A stretch of DNA of 42,437 bases from a virus. Below are positions 1 to 8,291 of the stretch, one piece after another (positions within the stretch are counted from its first letter, which is position 1; each line of letters opens with the position of its first letter). The stretch is from the IMG/VR virus record IMGVR_UViG_3300020183_000166, positions 1-42,437 of that record, one strand, 5' to 3'. The notes beneath the pieces are model-generated. The model did no database searches. It was not told the origin of the DNA and saw nothing but the letters and a program-made list of their open reading frames with translations. A program made the translations under genes and the position numbers.

Positions 1-397
1 TATGAATGTACAGATTTTCTCCTGAAACATTCAGCACCATTACATGTGTTTCTTGCACGTAATCCCAATCAATGACGCCTTCAGCATTAGCCATCACCAG
101 CCCTTGCTTTAGTGCAAGACCGGAACGAGCGTGAATACGCACAGAATGATCTGGAGGAATATCTAAAATTAATCCTGTAGGAATAAGAACACGCTGGCCT
201 GGTTCTATGCGAACGTAGCGGTCTTCAGATGTCACAAAAATATTGGTGTTACATTCCCGATTATTTTTACAGTAACCACGAACCTGATGAATTCCTGGTC
301 CAAGATACGCCTTTAGATCAAAGCAAGCCGATCCGGGAGTAGCAAAAAGGGGTGGCTGTGCGTCTGGATGTACTTTGTAGTACTTTAACATAACCAT
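1..397 (-). CDS. dut: dUTPase, C-terminally truncated by the window edge
   Basis: Hydrolyses dUTP to dUMP and pyrophosphate, keeping uracil out of phage DNA and feeding dTMP synthesis. I translated this open frame by hand. It shows trimeric dUTPase motif I (PGSACFDLKA), motif II (RSGLALKQGL), motif III (NAEGVIDWDY, with the catalytic Asp) and the start of motif IV (VLNVSGENLYI). The Gly-rich motif V lies beyond the left edge. A longer than usual loop with two Cys (around CKNNREC) separates motif I from the RIEPGQRVLIPTGL strand. Two in-frame ATGs exist, at 397 and 391. Neither has a Shine-Dalgarno, and 391 fits the family N-terminus and the candidate promoter better. This is the ordinary dUTPase family, not the T4 gp56 dCTPase-dUTPase family. 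Confidence 0.9.
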   Translation of the reverse strand, partial: MVMLKYYKVHPDAQPPLFATPGSACFDLKAYLGPGIHQVRGYCKNNRECNTNIFVTSEDRYVRIEPGQRVLIPTGLILDIPPDHSVRIHARSGLALKQGLVMANAEGVIDWDYVQETHVMVLNVSGENLYIH

Positions 398-425
398 AAT
401 ATACAATAAAAAATAAAGAAGTCAA
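398..425 (-). promoter_or_regulatory. Candidate host-type (sigma70-like) promoter for dut
   Basis: On the minus strand TTGACT (425-420) and TATATT (403-398) are separated by 16 bases. Transcription would start near base 391, on the second in-frame ATG of dut. It sits between late-type virion genes and a nucleotide-metabolism gene, where a separate early promoter would make sense. The -35 element overlaps the stop codon of the preceding small gene, and AT-rich sequence gives such matches by chance. Confidence 0.35.
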
Positions 426-595
426 GAATTATTCGGAGTTTCCCATGTGTCTCCGTTTTTTATCCACCCTTCACTAACAAGACTGTTTTCATCTAATTGA
501 ACCGGAGTTAGCCCATAAAATGGTATAGCCTCATTTGCAACAAAAATTATTTTTACTTCGTTAGTGTTAGGATCAACCAAAGCGTATTTTGCCAT
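422..595 (-). CDS. Small hypothetical protein (57 aa) after the adhesin-like gene
   Basis: A 57-residue open frame running from MAKYALVDPNTNEVK to WETPNNS. A good Shine-Dalgarno (AAGGA) lies about 10 bases before the ATG, and the gene fills the gap between the Gly-rich gene and dut. The layout (start strand, 'V-DP-TN-V', then 'GLTPVQLDE...GWIKNGDTWE') resembles short proteins often found beside phage tail-fibre genes, with a Trp-containing end like that of fibre proteins. There is no signal peptide or membrane segment. The function is unknown; a small virion-associated protein or fibre accessory is an inference from position only. Confidence 0.7.
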   Translation of the reverse strand: MAKYALVDPNTNEVKIIFVANEAIPFYGLTPVQLDENSLVSEGWIKNGDTWETPNNS

Positions 596-608
596 ATTAA
601 TTTATTCC

Positions 609-1637
609 TTATAATAATGTAATAATTTTACAGAATCCGTCACCACCACGACCACCGGTACCACCAACACCGGTACCAGTCCCGTCTGAACATACTCCTG
701 CTCCTCCGCCGCCTCCTCCGCCGCCTCTCCATCCATTTCCACCATCACCACCAGTTATTGTACCACCACCAGCAGATTGTCGTCTTGCTCCACCACCTCC
801 ACCGCCATGGCCAGCAGCTTCAGGAAAAGCGTATAGCAATTCGTTATTTGTAAAACCAACGCTTGCGTAATAATTAGTTTCAGCCATATCGTATGGAGGA
901 GTACCACCATTAATATAAGTTAATGTAGGATTTGGAAATTGTGGTGTTCCAGCTGTTCCATTTAATGCTCCTGCTCGGCCTCCACCTCCACCACCAGAAG
1001 TATCTGGATTTGATCCTAGTGCTCCTTGAGCACCAGTAAATCCTGCTGTTGTGCTGCAACCCCCACCTCCACCACCGCCAACGCCTCCATTAACAATTCC
1101 TGGATTTGTGGGAGTTGCAGTAATACTGGAACCACCACCAGCACCACCGCCGACAATACCATTAAAACCTAAAGTAGAAGTAGCGGCAGCAGCAGTAGTT
1201 GAACCTAAATTTCCCGCAAGACCACCACGTGCCCAAAATCCGTAAACTAGAGGAGGATTTGATGCTGATACGAATCCCGGAGGTCTTCCGAATAAACTAC
1301 GAGTTCCTGCAGTTCCTGCATTGCCATTGCCGTTTGTTCCACCCGCACCTCCTGATCCTCCTGCACCAATAACTATTTCTACAGTATCTGGTAGAAAACT
1401 AGCAGGGTAAAATACCCAACCTCCACATCCACCACCACCACCTCCACCACCAGAAGCAGCAGAAGCTGTGCTGTTTATACCACGACCTCCACCTCCACCA
1501 CCAGCACCGCCGACGAGAAAAACCCAGACCATTTTAGCACCTTTAGGTTTTCTCCAAAACCCACTGGTTTCAAACTCTTGTATGTTTACTCCTTCATTAG
1601 AATCTTGTGAAGGAAATCCAAAAAAACCTTGATTCAT
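609..1637 (-). CDS. Poly-glycine-rich adhesin-like tail protein (342 aa)
   Basis: Probably a virion surface protein, perhaps a fibre-tip adhesin. The N-terminus has a short ordered part (FETSGFWRKPKGAKMVWVFL). Nearly all the rest consists of runs of 4-9 Gly broken by short variable segments, ending in a Lys/Ile/Leu tail (FCKIITLL). Multiple poly-Gly motifs separated by hypervariable loops are the hallmark of the T-even gp38 adhesin, whose glycines form a polyglycine-II sandwich. Similar Gly-rich proteins are common in marine T4-like phages. The start overlaps the stop of the upstream gene by 4 bases (ATGA), so the two are probably translationally coupled. Homology to gp38 itself is not shown. 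Confidence 0.7.
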   Translation of the reverse strand: MNQGFFGFPSQDSNEGVNIQEFETSGFWRKPKGAKMVWVFLVGGAGGGGGGRGINSTASAASGGGGGGGGCGGWVFYPASFLPDTVEIVIGAGGSGGAGGTNGNGNAGTAGTRSLFGRPPGFVSASNPPLVYGFWARGGLAGNLGSTTAAAATSTLGFNGIVGGGAGGGSSITATPTNPGIVNGGVGGGGGGGCSTTAGFTGAQGALGSNPDTSGGGGGGRAGALNGTAGTPQFPNPTLTYINGGTPPYDMAETNYYASVGFTNNELLYAFPEAAGHGGGGGGARRQSAGGGTITGGDGGNGWRGGGGGGGGAGVCSDGTGTGVGGTGGRGGDGFCKIITLL

Positions 1638-2059
1638 AGAGTACCGCTCTCCACCATAAAGTTAAAAGTTTCATTATTATTTGTTGTTGCGTATAAATTA
1701 GTAGCGTTACCACCAACTGTTCCTGGAAGAACTAATCCAACAAGTTCTGTTATTTCTGCTCTCCATGGAGGAGTAGTTCCTGTAGTTACTGTTATTGCAG
1801 GAACAGATCTCTCAACAATTAGTCTATAGGTTGTTCCACCGTCTGTAGAAATCCAGAAACGAATTGCTCCTGCAGTTGTGGTAGCGGTTGCAGAAACCAC
1901 AACTCTATTAATACGTTTACCAACGCCAGGTCCTGATGTTGTTGCAGGACCTGCTGCTACTAACACCGTATTAGTTGGTGCAGTTCTAGAAGTATCTGCC
2001 GTTAATCCTTGAGAAACTTCAATAACGGGGGTTTGTACAAATTGAGCTGTTGTTGCCAT
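1634..2059 (-). CDS. Putative virion structural protein (141 aa)
   Basis: A Thr/Ala/Val-rich protein with no charged clusters, no Cys and an all-beta look (RVVVSATATTTAGAIRFWIS, then TDGGTTYRLIVE). This is typical of small decoration or fibre-associated phage proteins. A strong Shine-Dalgarno (AAGGAG) precedes the ATG. It lies 9 bases after the tail-fibre gene and overlaps the poly-Gly gene by 4 bases, so it belongs to the same late unit. I do not recognise a named family. A fibre connector or receptor-binding accessory is possible. Confidence 0.65.
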   Translation of the reverse strand: MATTAQFVQTPVIEVSQGLTADTSRTAPTNTVLVAAGPATTSGPGVGKRINRVVVSATATTTAGAIRFWISTDGGTTYRLIVERSVPAITVTTGTTPPWRAEITELVGLVLPGTVGGNATNLYATTNNNETFNFMVESGTL

Positions 2060-2068
2060 TGTGTCTCC

Positions 2069-3409
2069 TTAAATAATTCCTATACTAAACATATATAGCG
2101 TGGTTGCAGGATGGTCCACAGTTCCTGTTAGACCGTTCACAGAATTTACCAGATTTGGAGCATACACATTGGTACTGAATGTGGCTCCTGCAAATCCCAT
2201 CTGTAAAACCGTAGTTTCGTCTAATATACTGTCAAAATCTCCATCAGTGTCTGTGGCAGCATTAAACGTGAATACTGGTGGTGGATCAGTGTCAGATGTT
2301 TCTGGTGTATCAAAAACTGCCGTGGTAATTTTATTTCCGTTTGCTGCGTTAACAGAACCGTTTAAAGTTCCAGTAAATGATGTGGCGGTTACGATTCCTC
2401 CGGTTTGTATTCCGGTAGTTGTAATTCGTGTGCTATACGTTGCTCCTGTTGCGTCGTATAAACCTATAAGAACATCTGGTGCTGCAGCCGTAGGGTCTGT
2501 GGTGTACGAAATTGTTAGAGGAATTTTATTTTGAGTATTGGGTCCTGGTTCTGCTCCTACTGGAGGGGTCGCGACTGCCGGATTATCCAGATACGTTTTA
2601 TATAATGTTACAGGAACAGTGAATGCGGGTTGACCGAATGTAACTGTTCCTGTAGTCCCGGAAATAGATCCATTAAAAGTTGCACCGGCAGCAGAGAGTC
2701 CCGCAGTGAATCTTGTGAGTGCACTGAAGGTTCCTCCTGCGGAACTGATGCCTGCACCAAAGTTTGTCAGAGTGTTGAAGGTGTTTGTTCCCGTGAAGGT
2801 TTGAGTTCCCGCAAGTCCTGCAAGAGTTGTGGTATAATCTGGTAAAGCAACGGTTATGGTGCTTGCTGCTGGAATAGTTGGTTGAAAGAATACTTCTCCA
2901 CCTGAAATATCGTTGTAGAAATAAAGTCTTTGATTTTCACCATCAATTAATACTTCATTGAGTAATGATGTTCTAACTGTTAAGGATGCATTTGCCGTAG
3001 ATATTGTTTGACTTGCACCAAAAACATTGTCTACATTTGTCCTAGCAACATTCGTAATTGCACCAGTGCCACCGTTAATGCTCAACACCCCAGTATTTGA
3101 AACCGTCAGAGTGTTTCCAGACACACTCAGTCCGATTCCGCTGCCATTGGTGAGTCCTACGGCACCTGTTAGACCTCTCAAAGAAATTACATAATCTCCA
3201 ACGGGTCCTGTGGCTCCTGTAGCTCCTGTATTTCCTTGAGGACCAGTTGGGCCGGTTGGACCTGTAGCTCCGGTAGTACCTGTTACTCCGTTTACTCCAC
3301 CGCTAAAAATACGTTCCCACGCACCCACACTGTCGTTCCAAGACCACAGTATACTGTTATAAGTATAGGTCTGACCGGCTATAGGACTTGAAGGAAAATT
3401 AATTGCCAT
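2069..3409 (-). CDS. Tail fibre protein with a short collagen-like segment (446 aa)
   Basis: The N-terminus ([14 protein letters not shown], then [13 protein letters not shown]) is the short Trp-rich module seen at the head of many phage fibre proteins. Residues about 42-70 are Gly-X-Y triplets ([20 protein letters not shown]). A long Ser/Thr/Gly/Asn-rich beta region follows, with repeated TFxGx[15 protein letters not shown]-like segments as in trimeric fibre shafts. No C-terminal chaperone domain is obvious. The ATG has no Shine-Dalgarno but lies 6 bases after an AATAAATA late-promoter-like motif. This is likely a long-fibre or side-fibre subunit; the exact T4 counterpart is unclear. Confidence 0.75.
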   Translation of the reverse strand: MAINFPSSPIAGQTYTYNSILWSWNDSVGAWERIFSGGVNGVTGTTGATGPTGPTGPQGNTGATGATGPVGDYVISLRGLTGAVGLTNGSGIGLSVSGNTLTVSNTGVLSINGGTGAITNVARTNVDNVFGASQTISTANASLTVRTSLLNEVLIDGENQRLYFYNDISGGEVFFQPTIPAASTITVALPDYTTTLAGLAGTQTFTGTNTFNTLTNFGAGISSAGGTFSALTRFTAGLSAAGATFNGSISGTTGTVTFGQPAFTVPVTLYKTYLDNPAVATPPVGAEPGPNTQNKIPLTISYTTDPTAAAPDVLIGLYDATGATYSTRITTTGIQTGGIVTATSFTGTLNGSVNAANGNKITTAVFDTPETSDTDPPPVFTFNAATDTDGDFDSILDETTVLQMGFAGATFSTNVYAPNLVNSVNGLTGTVDHPATTLYMFSIGII

Positions 3410-3415
3410 ATGTAA

Positions 3416-3423
3416 TATTTATT
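3416..3423 (-). promoter_or_regulatory. Candidate late promoter AATAAATA, 6 bases before a start codon
   Basis: The minus-strand octamer matches the NATAAATA late-promoter form known for T4-like cyanophages (T4: TATAAATA). It overlaps the stop codon of the collagen-like gene. With normal T4 spacing the transcript would start at or within a base or two of the ATG at 3409. Confidence 0.45.
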
Positions 3424-4468
3424 AAAATTCTACCCATGCTCCAACCCATGTAAACACTTTTCCAATATCTTCATTATACCAACGATCTCCGTTTATTAGG
3501 GCTTGTTCTAGGCCCGGATCAGTTAATGATACAAAGAATGCAGTTATAGTTCTTGGAGTTTCTGGTGGTCCTCCACCAGTATTAATTTCCACATCAACCT
3601 GTTTGCCTTTTCGTGTAACAGTAACTCCGGTACCTTTAAAATTAATATCGTTTACCGATTTAATTACACGAGCACCATTTTTATAGATGCCTACTGCACC
3701 GCCACCAACAGAGCCTGTATTCAGCCACTGAAAGTTTTGAGCTACAGTTTGTGCGTCTAATTTTGTTTTAACAAGTTTGGTTAACTCTTCTTTAAATTTA
3801 GTTCCGTCAAACGAAAGAGTTTGGTCTTTTAATACCAGTGGGTAATTGGCAGAAACAATACCAGGAGAACCGGGGTCACCTTTGGGTCCTTGCAAACCCT
3901 GAATTCCTTGAGGGCCGCGATCTCCTTGAGGTCCGATCGGACCTTCGGGGCCTTCGGAGCCGGGTTCGCCTTGAGGTCCCTGAGGACCTGGTTTCCCTTG
4001 AGGGCCAGGTTCGCCTTGTGGACCAACAGGGCCAACAGGTCCTTGTGGACCAGCAGTGCCTTCTGGACCGGGTTCACCTTGAGGGCCAGGTTCGCCTTGT
4101 GGACCAACAGGGCCAACAGGTCCTTGTGGACCAACAGTGCCTTCTGGACCGGGTTCACCTTGAGGGCCAGGTTCGCCTTGTGGACCGACAGGACCTGTAT
4201 CTCCTCTTTCTCCTTGTGCACCAGGTTCTCCTTTATCTCCGGGCCAACCAGGAAATCCATCGTCTCCTCGGTCTCCTTTAGGGCCTTGAGGGCCCCGTTC
4301 GCCACGGAGTCCTTGTGGACCGGGGAGACCGTCTTGGCCCGGTTCTCCTCGATCTCCTTTAGGTCCCTGAGCTCCTTGAGGGCCGTTAACGTAAATCACC
4401 TTTTCTTCTGTTTTAGGTTGCGACAGAGACTCTTGATTTGGTTTAAAATATTTTGAAAAAGCGTCCAT
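3422..4468 (-). CDS. Collagen-like fibre protein (348 aa)
   Basis: Likely a trimeric virion fibre. After a short polar N-terminus ([19 protein letters not shown]), residues about 30-205 are nearly uninterrupted Gly-X-Y triplets rich in Pro, Gln, Glu, Lys and Asp ([16 protein letters not shown]). This is a collagen triple-helix pattern. A non-collagen C-terminal domain follows, ending in [15 protein letters not shown] and WVEF. I take the ATG at 4468. The frame also has an upstream TTG, but nothing supports it. Upstream there is no Shine-Dalgarno, only an ACTAAATA late-promoter variant. The central repeat is duplicated at the DNA level. Many phages use collagen-like segments in fibres, and the C-terminal part is the likely trimerisation or tip domain. 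Confidence 0.85.
   Translation of the reverse strand: MDAFSKYFKPNQESLSQPKTEEKVIYVNGPQGAQGPKGDRGEPGQDGLPGPQGLRGERGPQGPKGDRGDDGFPGWPGDKGEPGAQGERGDTGPVGPQGEPGPQGEPGPEGTVGPQGPVGPVGPQGEPGPQGEPGPEGTAGPQGPVGPVGPQGEPGPQGKPGPQGPQGEPGSEGPEGPIGPQGDRGPQGIQGLQGPKGDPGSPGIVSANYPLVLKDQTLSFDGTKFKEELTKLVKTKLDAQTVAQNFQWLNTGSVGGGAVGIYKNGARVIKSVNDINFKGTGVTVTRKGKQVDVEINTGGGPPETPRTITAFFVSLTDPGLEQALINGDRWYNEDIGKVFTWVGAWVEF
3996..4192 (-). repeat. 81-bp tandem repeat inside the collagen-like gene (about 2.4 copies)
   Basis: Copies begin at 3996, 4077 and 4158. The first two differ at one noticed position, and the third is partial. Each unit is 27 codons, or nine Gly-X-Y triplets, so gain or loss of a unit keeps the frame and changes fibre length. 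This points to recent duplication or slippage rather than old divergence. Confidence 0.9.
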
Positions 4469-4477
4469 TATATACAA

Positions 4478-4485
4478 TATTTAGT
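4478..4485 (-). promoter_or_regulatory. Weak late-promoter-like motif ACTAAATA before the collagen-like gene
   Basis: One base off NATAAATA, overlapping the stop codon of the preceding gene and 9 bases before the ATG at 4468, which lacks a Shine-Dalgarno. Support comes mainly from the same arrangement at other virion genes. Confidence 0.25.
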
Positions 4486-6127
4486 TTTCATTATTAATGT
4501 GTATGGACGTTATACTGAGTGGATTTTGTTCTGTAGCTGTACCTTTTTCCGGAACAGTAATATAACACCAAGCCCAATTTGATTTGATTGAAGATAATGG
4601 TTCAAAATTCCAGATAGGATCGGGCATTCCAGTATCATTTACAAAATCAAAAGTTCCTGCCCAACATCCAGACGCGTCTATTCCTCCATTAAAGGCTGTC
4701 GGAAAATCTATGGCGTCTCCTAATATATTTGTATAAATTCTTATACTTCGTTTATAACAAGAAGCTCGGCACAATAAAACTAATTTCATTCCTGGTTGAA
4801 TATATTGACTATACGATTGATCTGGTAAACCAAACACAGTATTTTGTAAATTTTCCCAAAATATTTCTCCCGCTTGATTCCATAATGCGGTGAATTTTGT
4901 CATATTTTTGGTTACAGGATCTATACTGAATACAGCCCAATCATAATATAAGAAATCATATTTTGGCCACGGAAATCCTTCTAATCCTTCGTTGACAGGT
5001 TCTACACCATAAATACAATCTCTATCTGTTCCTGATGCACTGACATCAAAATATAAAGAATTACTATTCCAATAAATATTACCAGTAAAAGAAACATCTA
5101 AAGTGGTTCCGTCTGGCATAGGTCCATGACAATAATCGCATGTTGTGCCGTATGCCGAAGTTTTTTGCCAAAGAAGTCTAGTTCTTTTAGGAATCTGAAA
5201 TCCAGATTCTGTACTGGTATTTAAATCCCAACCAGATCCAACTAAAAAGTCAGGAATGTCACTATTCATTTTTTGATAATCCGTTGTATCGGTCCATACA
5301 AAAAATTTATCTTGAATTTGTATTAAAAAATTATTTGTAAGTCTGTGATCTGGAATTTGGTAATTTGAAACGTTTCCTATATCTCCGAACAAGGTACCAT
5401 ATGCTCTTTTTACCCATGTAGTATTTACGTTTTTAAACCAACTGTCCAATAAAGGAATGTAAATGCTACCTACATTTTCTGTATTTTGCCATGTAGACGG
5501 ATAATCTGCTTCATATTTAAATTTTATTGGTCTTATATCTAAAGCAAGTATAGTATAATTGTTTAGTATTGAATTTTGTAAAACGTTAGAATAGTATAAA
5601 GTGTTTGAATTTACGTCTATGATGTTACTTAATTCTGGATGTACTCCAGAAACCGTCCAAAAATTATTTCCATATTGTGCATTTTCTATTCCTTTGTTTA
5701 CTGTTCCAAAAGTTTGTCCGTTCATCCATATTTCTTGCTCTTCATGATAAACAGTATAATAAGTGTCTAATGTAGCCCCAGTATTGGTTGTTATTATGGG
5801 TTCAAATATTGAAAGATCTGCTCCGTTACCAACATCATTGGTTGTAAAATCACAACCAAGAAATCCACATTTAGCTCCAATATAAGAATATTCTAGACCA
5901 GTAAAAGGAAAATGATCATAAAAAGTAAAATTTGTAATTTGTGTCTCTACTGGAGGTGGGGGTGGAGGTTCTGGTGGCACATAAACGGGAGTATCACCAT
6001 TTTCTCCAGCAGGAACCACAACAAAAGAAGTTTTATTTTTTACTGTTAATGCTGTTGTTAAATTAATAATATTTCCTGTGTCGATAGGAATTACTGTTTT
6101 ACTTTTTTGTAAAATTTTTAGTTTCAT
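4481..6127 (-). CDS. Putative virion or tail-fibre-associated protein with a CxxCH motif (548 aa)
   Basis: I do not recognise the family. The N-terminal 45 residues are followed by a Pro-rich hinge (PPEPPPPPPVE, about residues 50-60) and then a long aromatic-rich, Asn/Thr-rich beta-type region. About residue 330 there is a CDYCHGPMPDGTTLD segment, a CxxCH sequence of the kind that binds haem c covalently. Other Cys occur as KCGFLGCDF (about 87) and LLCRASCYKR. No signal peptide is seen. The gene lies between a baseplate-type small protein and the collagen fibre, with 4-base overlap (ATGA) to the gene upstream. A structural role is inferred from context; haem binding is only a possibility. Confidence 0.6.
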   Translation of the reverse strand: MKLKILQKSKTVIPIDTGNIINLTTALTVKNKTSFVVVPAGENGDTPVYVPPEPPPPPPVETQITNFTFYDHFPFTGLEYSYIGAKCGFLGCDFTTNDVGNGADLSIFEPIITTNTGATLDTYYTVYHEEQEIWMNGQTFGTVNKGIENAQYGNNFWTVSGVHPELSNIIDVNSNTLYYSNVLQNSILNNYTILALDIRPIKFKYEADYPSTWQNTENVGSIYIPLLDSWFKNVNTTWVKRAYGTLFGDIGNVSNYQIPDHRLTNNFLIQIQDKFFVWTDTTDYQKMNSDIPDFLVGSGWDLNTSTESGFQIPKRTRLLWQKTSAYGTTCDYCHGPMPDGTTLDVSFTGNIYWNSNSLYFDVSASGTDRDCIYGVEPVNEGLEGFPWPKYDFLYYDWAVFSIDPVTKNMTKFTALWNQAGEIFWENLQNTVFGLPDQSYSQYIQPGMKLVLLCRASCYKRSIRIYTNILGDAIDFPTAFNGGIDASGCWAGTFDFVNDTGMPDPIWNFEPLSSIKSNWAWCYITVPEKGTATEQNPLSITSIHINNEN

Positions 6128-6261
6128 ACCTTTTTTATCTTTACTGGAAAGACTTTATATTTAATGATTTGTTTTACTATTAAAGATAAAAAAGAAGCTA
6201 CACCTACGTTTTGTAACGTAGGTACCACAGTTTTTGTGATTTCTTGTATTTTTACTTTCAT
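6124..6261 (-). CDS. Small protein (45 aa) coupled on both sides
   Basis: A 45-codon open frame (MKVKIQEITKTVVPTLQNVG ... FPVKIKKV). Its ATG overlaps the stop of the upstream gene by 4 bases (ATGA), and its own stop overlaps the ATG of the next gene by 4 bases (ATGA). This tight chaining on both ends makes it very likely real. A modest hydrophobic stretch (VGVASFLSLIV) sits in the middle between basic ends, so membrane contact is possible. Its first 14 residues match the start of the following protein at 8 positions. Function unknown. Confidence 0.7.
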   Translation of the reverse strand: MKVKIQEITKTVVPTLQNVGVASFLSLIVKQIIKYKVFPVKIKKV

Positions 6262-6656
6262 TCAAATGTTATTCGGCCTTCTAACAGTTTTTCGTTGTAT
6301 GTAGTACCAATAGTTAAATTTACATCATAGAAATATTTACCGTAATCAAAATAATCTGTGGCTACGGACCCTAGAGTTATTTTAATTCCCCCGGTTAATG
6401 CAGATCCATCGTAATTTCTATTTAAAGTTACACCACCAGAACCAAACAGTCCATTGGTATTTGGACCAGTATAACCGTAAGTCAATCCCTGTATATTGGT
6501 GTATAGGAGAGAGTAGTCCTGATCCTTATATCTTTTTATGGTCATGTTTGCACCATATGATGCAAGATTAACTGCAGTATTGCCGTCTGTTAAGTACTGC
6601 ACCCACAAATCGTAATTAGAACCTTTAATTATTGAAAAATCGTATTTTGCTGTCAT
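6258..6656 (-). CDS. Small baseplate/fibre-type structural protein (132 aa)
   Basis: The pattern is that of a widespread small phage virion protein: an initial strand YDFSIIKGSNYDLWVQY, a middle GGVTLNRNYDGS and a final GKYFYDVNLTIG...EKLLEGRITFE. Such proteins, often next to tail-fibre genes, have a beta-sandwich similar to the N-terminal part of BppU-type baseplate proteins. No Cys or membrane segment is present. A CATAAATA late-promoter-like motif lies 5 bases before the ATG and there is no Shine-Dalgarno. It is the first gene of the virion surface block after the glycan island. The specific position in the particle is unknown. Confidence 0.65.
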   Translation of the reverse strand: MTAKYDFSIIKGSNYDLWVQYLTDGNTAVNLASYGANMTIKRYKDQDYSLLYTNIQGLTYGYTGPNTNGLFGSGGVTLNRNYDGSALTGGIKITLGSVATDYFDYGKYFYDVNLTIGTTYNEKLLEGRITFE

Positions 6657-6661
6657 ACAAT

Positions 6662-6669
6662 TATTTATG
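6662..6669 (-). promoter_or_regulatory. Candidate late promoter CATAAATA, 5 bases before a start codon
   Basis: An exact NATAAATA match on the minus strand just after the glycosyltransferase-TPR gene ... in transcription order it lies between that gene's stop at 6672 and the ATG at 6656. T4-type spacing would put the first transcribed base on the ATG. It would allow the fibre block to be transcribed late, independent of the glycan island. Confidence 0.5.
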
Positions 6670-6671
6670 TT

Positions 6672-7922
6672 TTATCTACTTACGGATTTTGGACGTTCTT
6701 TAAACTTTTTGGGTTTGTGGGCTGGAAAATTAGCGGGTTTATGGTCTTTTCTTTCGCTTTGTTTCTTAGCTTGTTCGTCCATTTGTTCTAATATGTGCAT
6801 CTGGTTTGTTTGTTGGAAAAACCGAATATACTCGTTGTAGTTATTTTTAACTCGTTCTACTTGTTCTTTTGGTAACAGATTTTCTGTTAACAGTTTCTTA
6901 CAAGCAGCATATCCTAAATGTGGTTTTCCAGCATAAAAAGCAGTAGATCCTAGTTCATCTAATATTCCAAATTTATATACATCTTCTTGAACGAATAGAA
7001 TGTCTTCTGCAGGATACGGAATTTCTATAGCCATCTTTGCGAAAAGGAAAGCTAGTCTAGGATGGCCCATCAAACGATAAACACGGGCAATCTGATACAG
7101 TGGTTCTGCTCTATTGGGTTTAATTTCCCATGCTTCTAAAAATGCTTGTTGGATCTCGTGCCATTCTTTGTTCATTAAACCACGACACATGCCTATACGA
7201 TACGCTGCATAGAATTGTTCTTCTTCCCATCCGCCCATCTGAACGCGTTTAGCGTATTCGGTTTCTGCTTTATCCCATTGTTGAGAATCAAAATAACTTT
7301 GAGCAAGATAGAACTGATAACGAATATTATCTGGTTCAGTCTTTAAAGCTTCCTCTAAAACTTCTGCATCCTTTTTATATTTTTCTACAGGAGTTATATC
7401 CTTATTACGTGCACCTAGTGTTCTAGCTACAATTTTATATGGGCAATGTTCTACTTTGCCTATTACTGGTCTTTCTTTTCCTTGTATTGTTGGGTATTCG
7501 TGGAGCACACCAACGTATTTCCATCCTCTGCCTGTTCTGAAAATTTGAGTTCGCCACCAGCTGAAATCTTCTCGACCAAACTTTAATGCAAATCCATCAA
7601 CCTCATCAGGGACATTTAAAGGAAATTCAAACTTTCCTTCTACATAATCATCAGCGTCAATCATCCATGCCCATTCTGCTTTACTGTCACATAACTCTAA
7701 AGCTTCAGAGCGATTGTGACCAAATCCAACCCAAGGACGTTCGTGAAGTTCGCCAGGAATTCCTTTTTCGGCAAAGTATTGTTTAATAAGTTCTTGTGTT
7801 CCATCTGTCGAACCTGTATCGACTATAACCCAATAGTTGATGTGCTTTGAAATAGAATCTAAACATTCTTTAATAATATGAGTTTCATTTTTTACGATCA
7901 TTGACAGACATAGTTTAGGCAT
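6672..7922 (-). CDS. Family 2 glycosyltransferase with C-terminal TPR-like repeats (416 aa)
   Basis: Transfers a sugar from a nucleotide-sugar donor. The N-terminal GT-A domain has LCLSMIVKNE at the start, DTGSTDGT (about 35-42) and the metal-binding MIDADDYVEG (about 86-95), then an SWWRTQIFR-RGWKYVGVLHE acceptor-side segment typical of this subgroup. Residues about 195-320 form helical TPR-like repeats (AEVLEEALKTEPDNIRYQFY, LAQSYFDSQQWDKAETEY). The C-terminus is Lys/Arg-rich and disordered. The GT2-TPR fusion is frequent in T4-like marine phages and capsule loci. It is the last gene of the glycan island, next to the fibre genes, so virion fibre glycosylation is one possible job. Confidence 0.85.
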   Translation of the reverse strand: MPKLCLSMIVKNETHIIKECLDSISKHINYWVIVDTGSTDGTQELIKQYFAEKGIPGELHERPWVGFGHNRSEALELCDSKAEWAWMIDADDYVEGKFEFPLNVPDEVDGFALKFGREDFSWWRTQIFRTGRGWKYVGVLHEYPTIQGKERPVIGKVEHCPYKIVARTLGARNKDITPVEKYKKDAEVLEEALKTEPDNIRYQFYLAQSYFDSQQWDKAETEYAKRVQMGGWEEEQFYAAYRIGMCRGLMNKEWHEIQQAFLEAWEIKPNRAEPLYQIARVYRLMGHPRLAFLFAKMAIEIPYPAEDILFVQEDVYKFGILDELGSTAFYAGKPHLGYAACKKLLTENLLPKEQVERVKNNYNEYIRFFQQTNQMHILEQMDEQAKKQSERKDHKPANFPAHKPKKFKERPKSVSR

Positions 7923-7925
7923 AAT

Positions 7926-8291
7926 TTAGTGCTCCATGAAAAATTGCAGATCATTAGTATTTATACCTGCATTACGTATTGCGTTAAAAGAATGTGCTGT
8001 TTTATATCCTGATGGTTTTGTATCATTGATAACAATACGTGCTCCTGTGCCTGCATTAAAAATGATATGATCGTATCGTATTCCTAAATTTTTAAGATTT
8101 TTTAAAGTAACTTCTTGATGATCATAAGGACGCCCGGTGATAATAACAATCATATCGTCTTTTGGTATTTGTGAGAATAATTCTGCGATTCCAGGCAATA
8201 ATAATTCTTCTCCGGTTTCATATGCTCGGTGCTGAACTATTGTACCATCCAGATCGAATATCCAAGTTTTTTTTAGTTTAGGGTAATTCAT
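7926..8291 (-). CDS. HAD-family sugar-phosphate phosphatase (121 aa)
   Basis: A compact haloacid-dehalogenase fold without a cap domain. Motif I is IFDLDGT (about 11-17, nucleophile Asp and acid/base Asp), motif II is IITGRP (about 50-55), and motif IV/III-like residues lie in ARIVINDTKPSGYK (about 84-97). Capless HADs of this size act on phosphorylated sugars or small phosphomonoesters. Its neighbours are the nucleotidyltransferase-kinase fusion upstream and a glycosyltransferase downstream (3-base gap), so it probably acts in the same sugar pathway. The substrate cannot be read from the sequence. Confidence 0.8.
   Translation of the reverse strand: MNYPKLKKTWIFDLDGTIVQHRAYETGEELLLPGIAELFSQIPKDDMIVIITGRPYDHQEVTLKNLKNLGIRYDHIIFNAGTGARIVINDTKPSGYKTAHSFNAIRNAGINTNDLQFFMEH

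Noticed and set aside
3996-4192. Evenly spaced direct repeats that could suggest a CRISPR array
   Set aside because: The 81-bp units are contiguous, in frame and encode collagen triplets; there are no unique spacers or cas genes.
3838-4456. Long open frames on the plus strand and in the other minus frame opposite the collagen-like repeats
   Set aside because: They are shadows of the Gly-X-Y repeat; period-3 composition keeps other frames open, and their products are low-complexity repeats with no ribosome-binding site.
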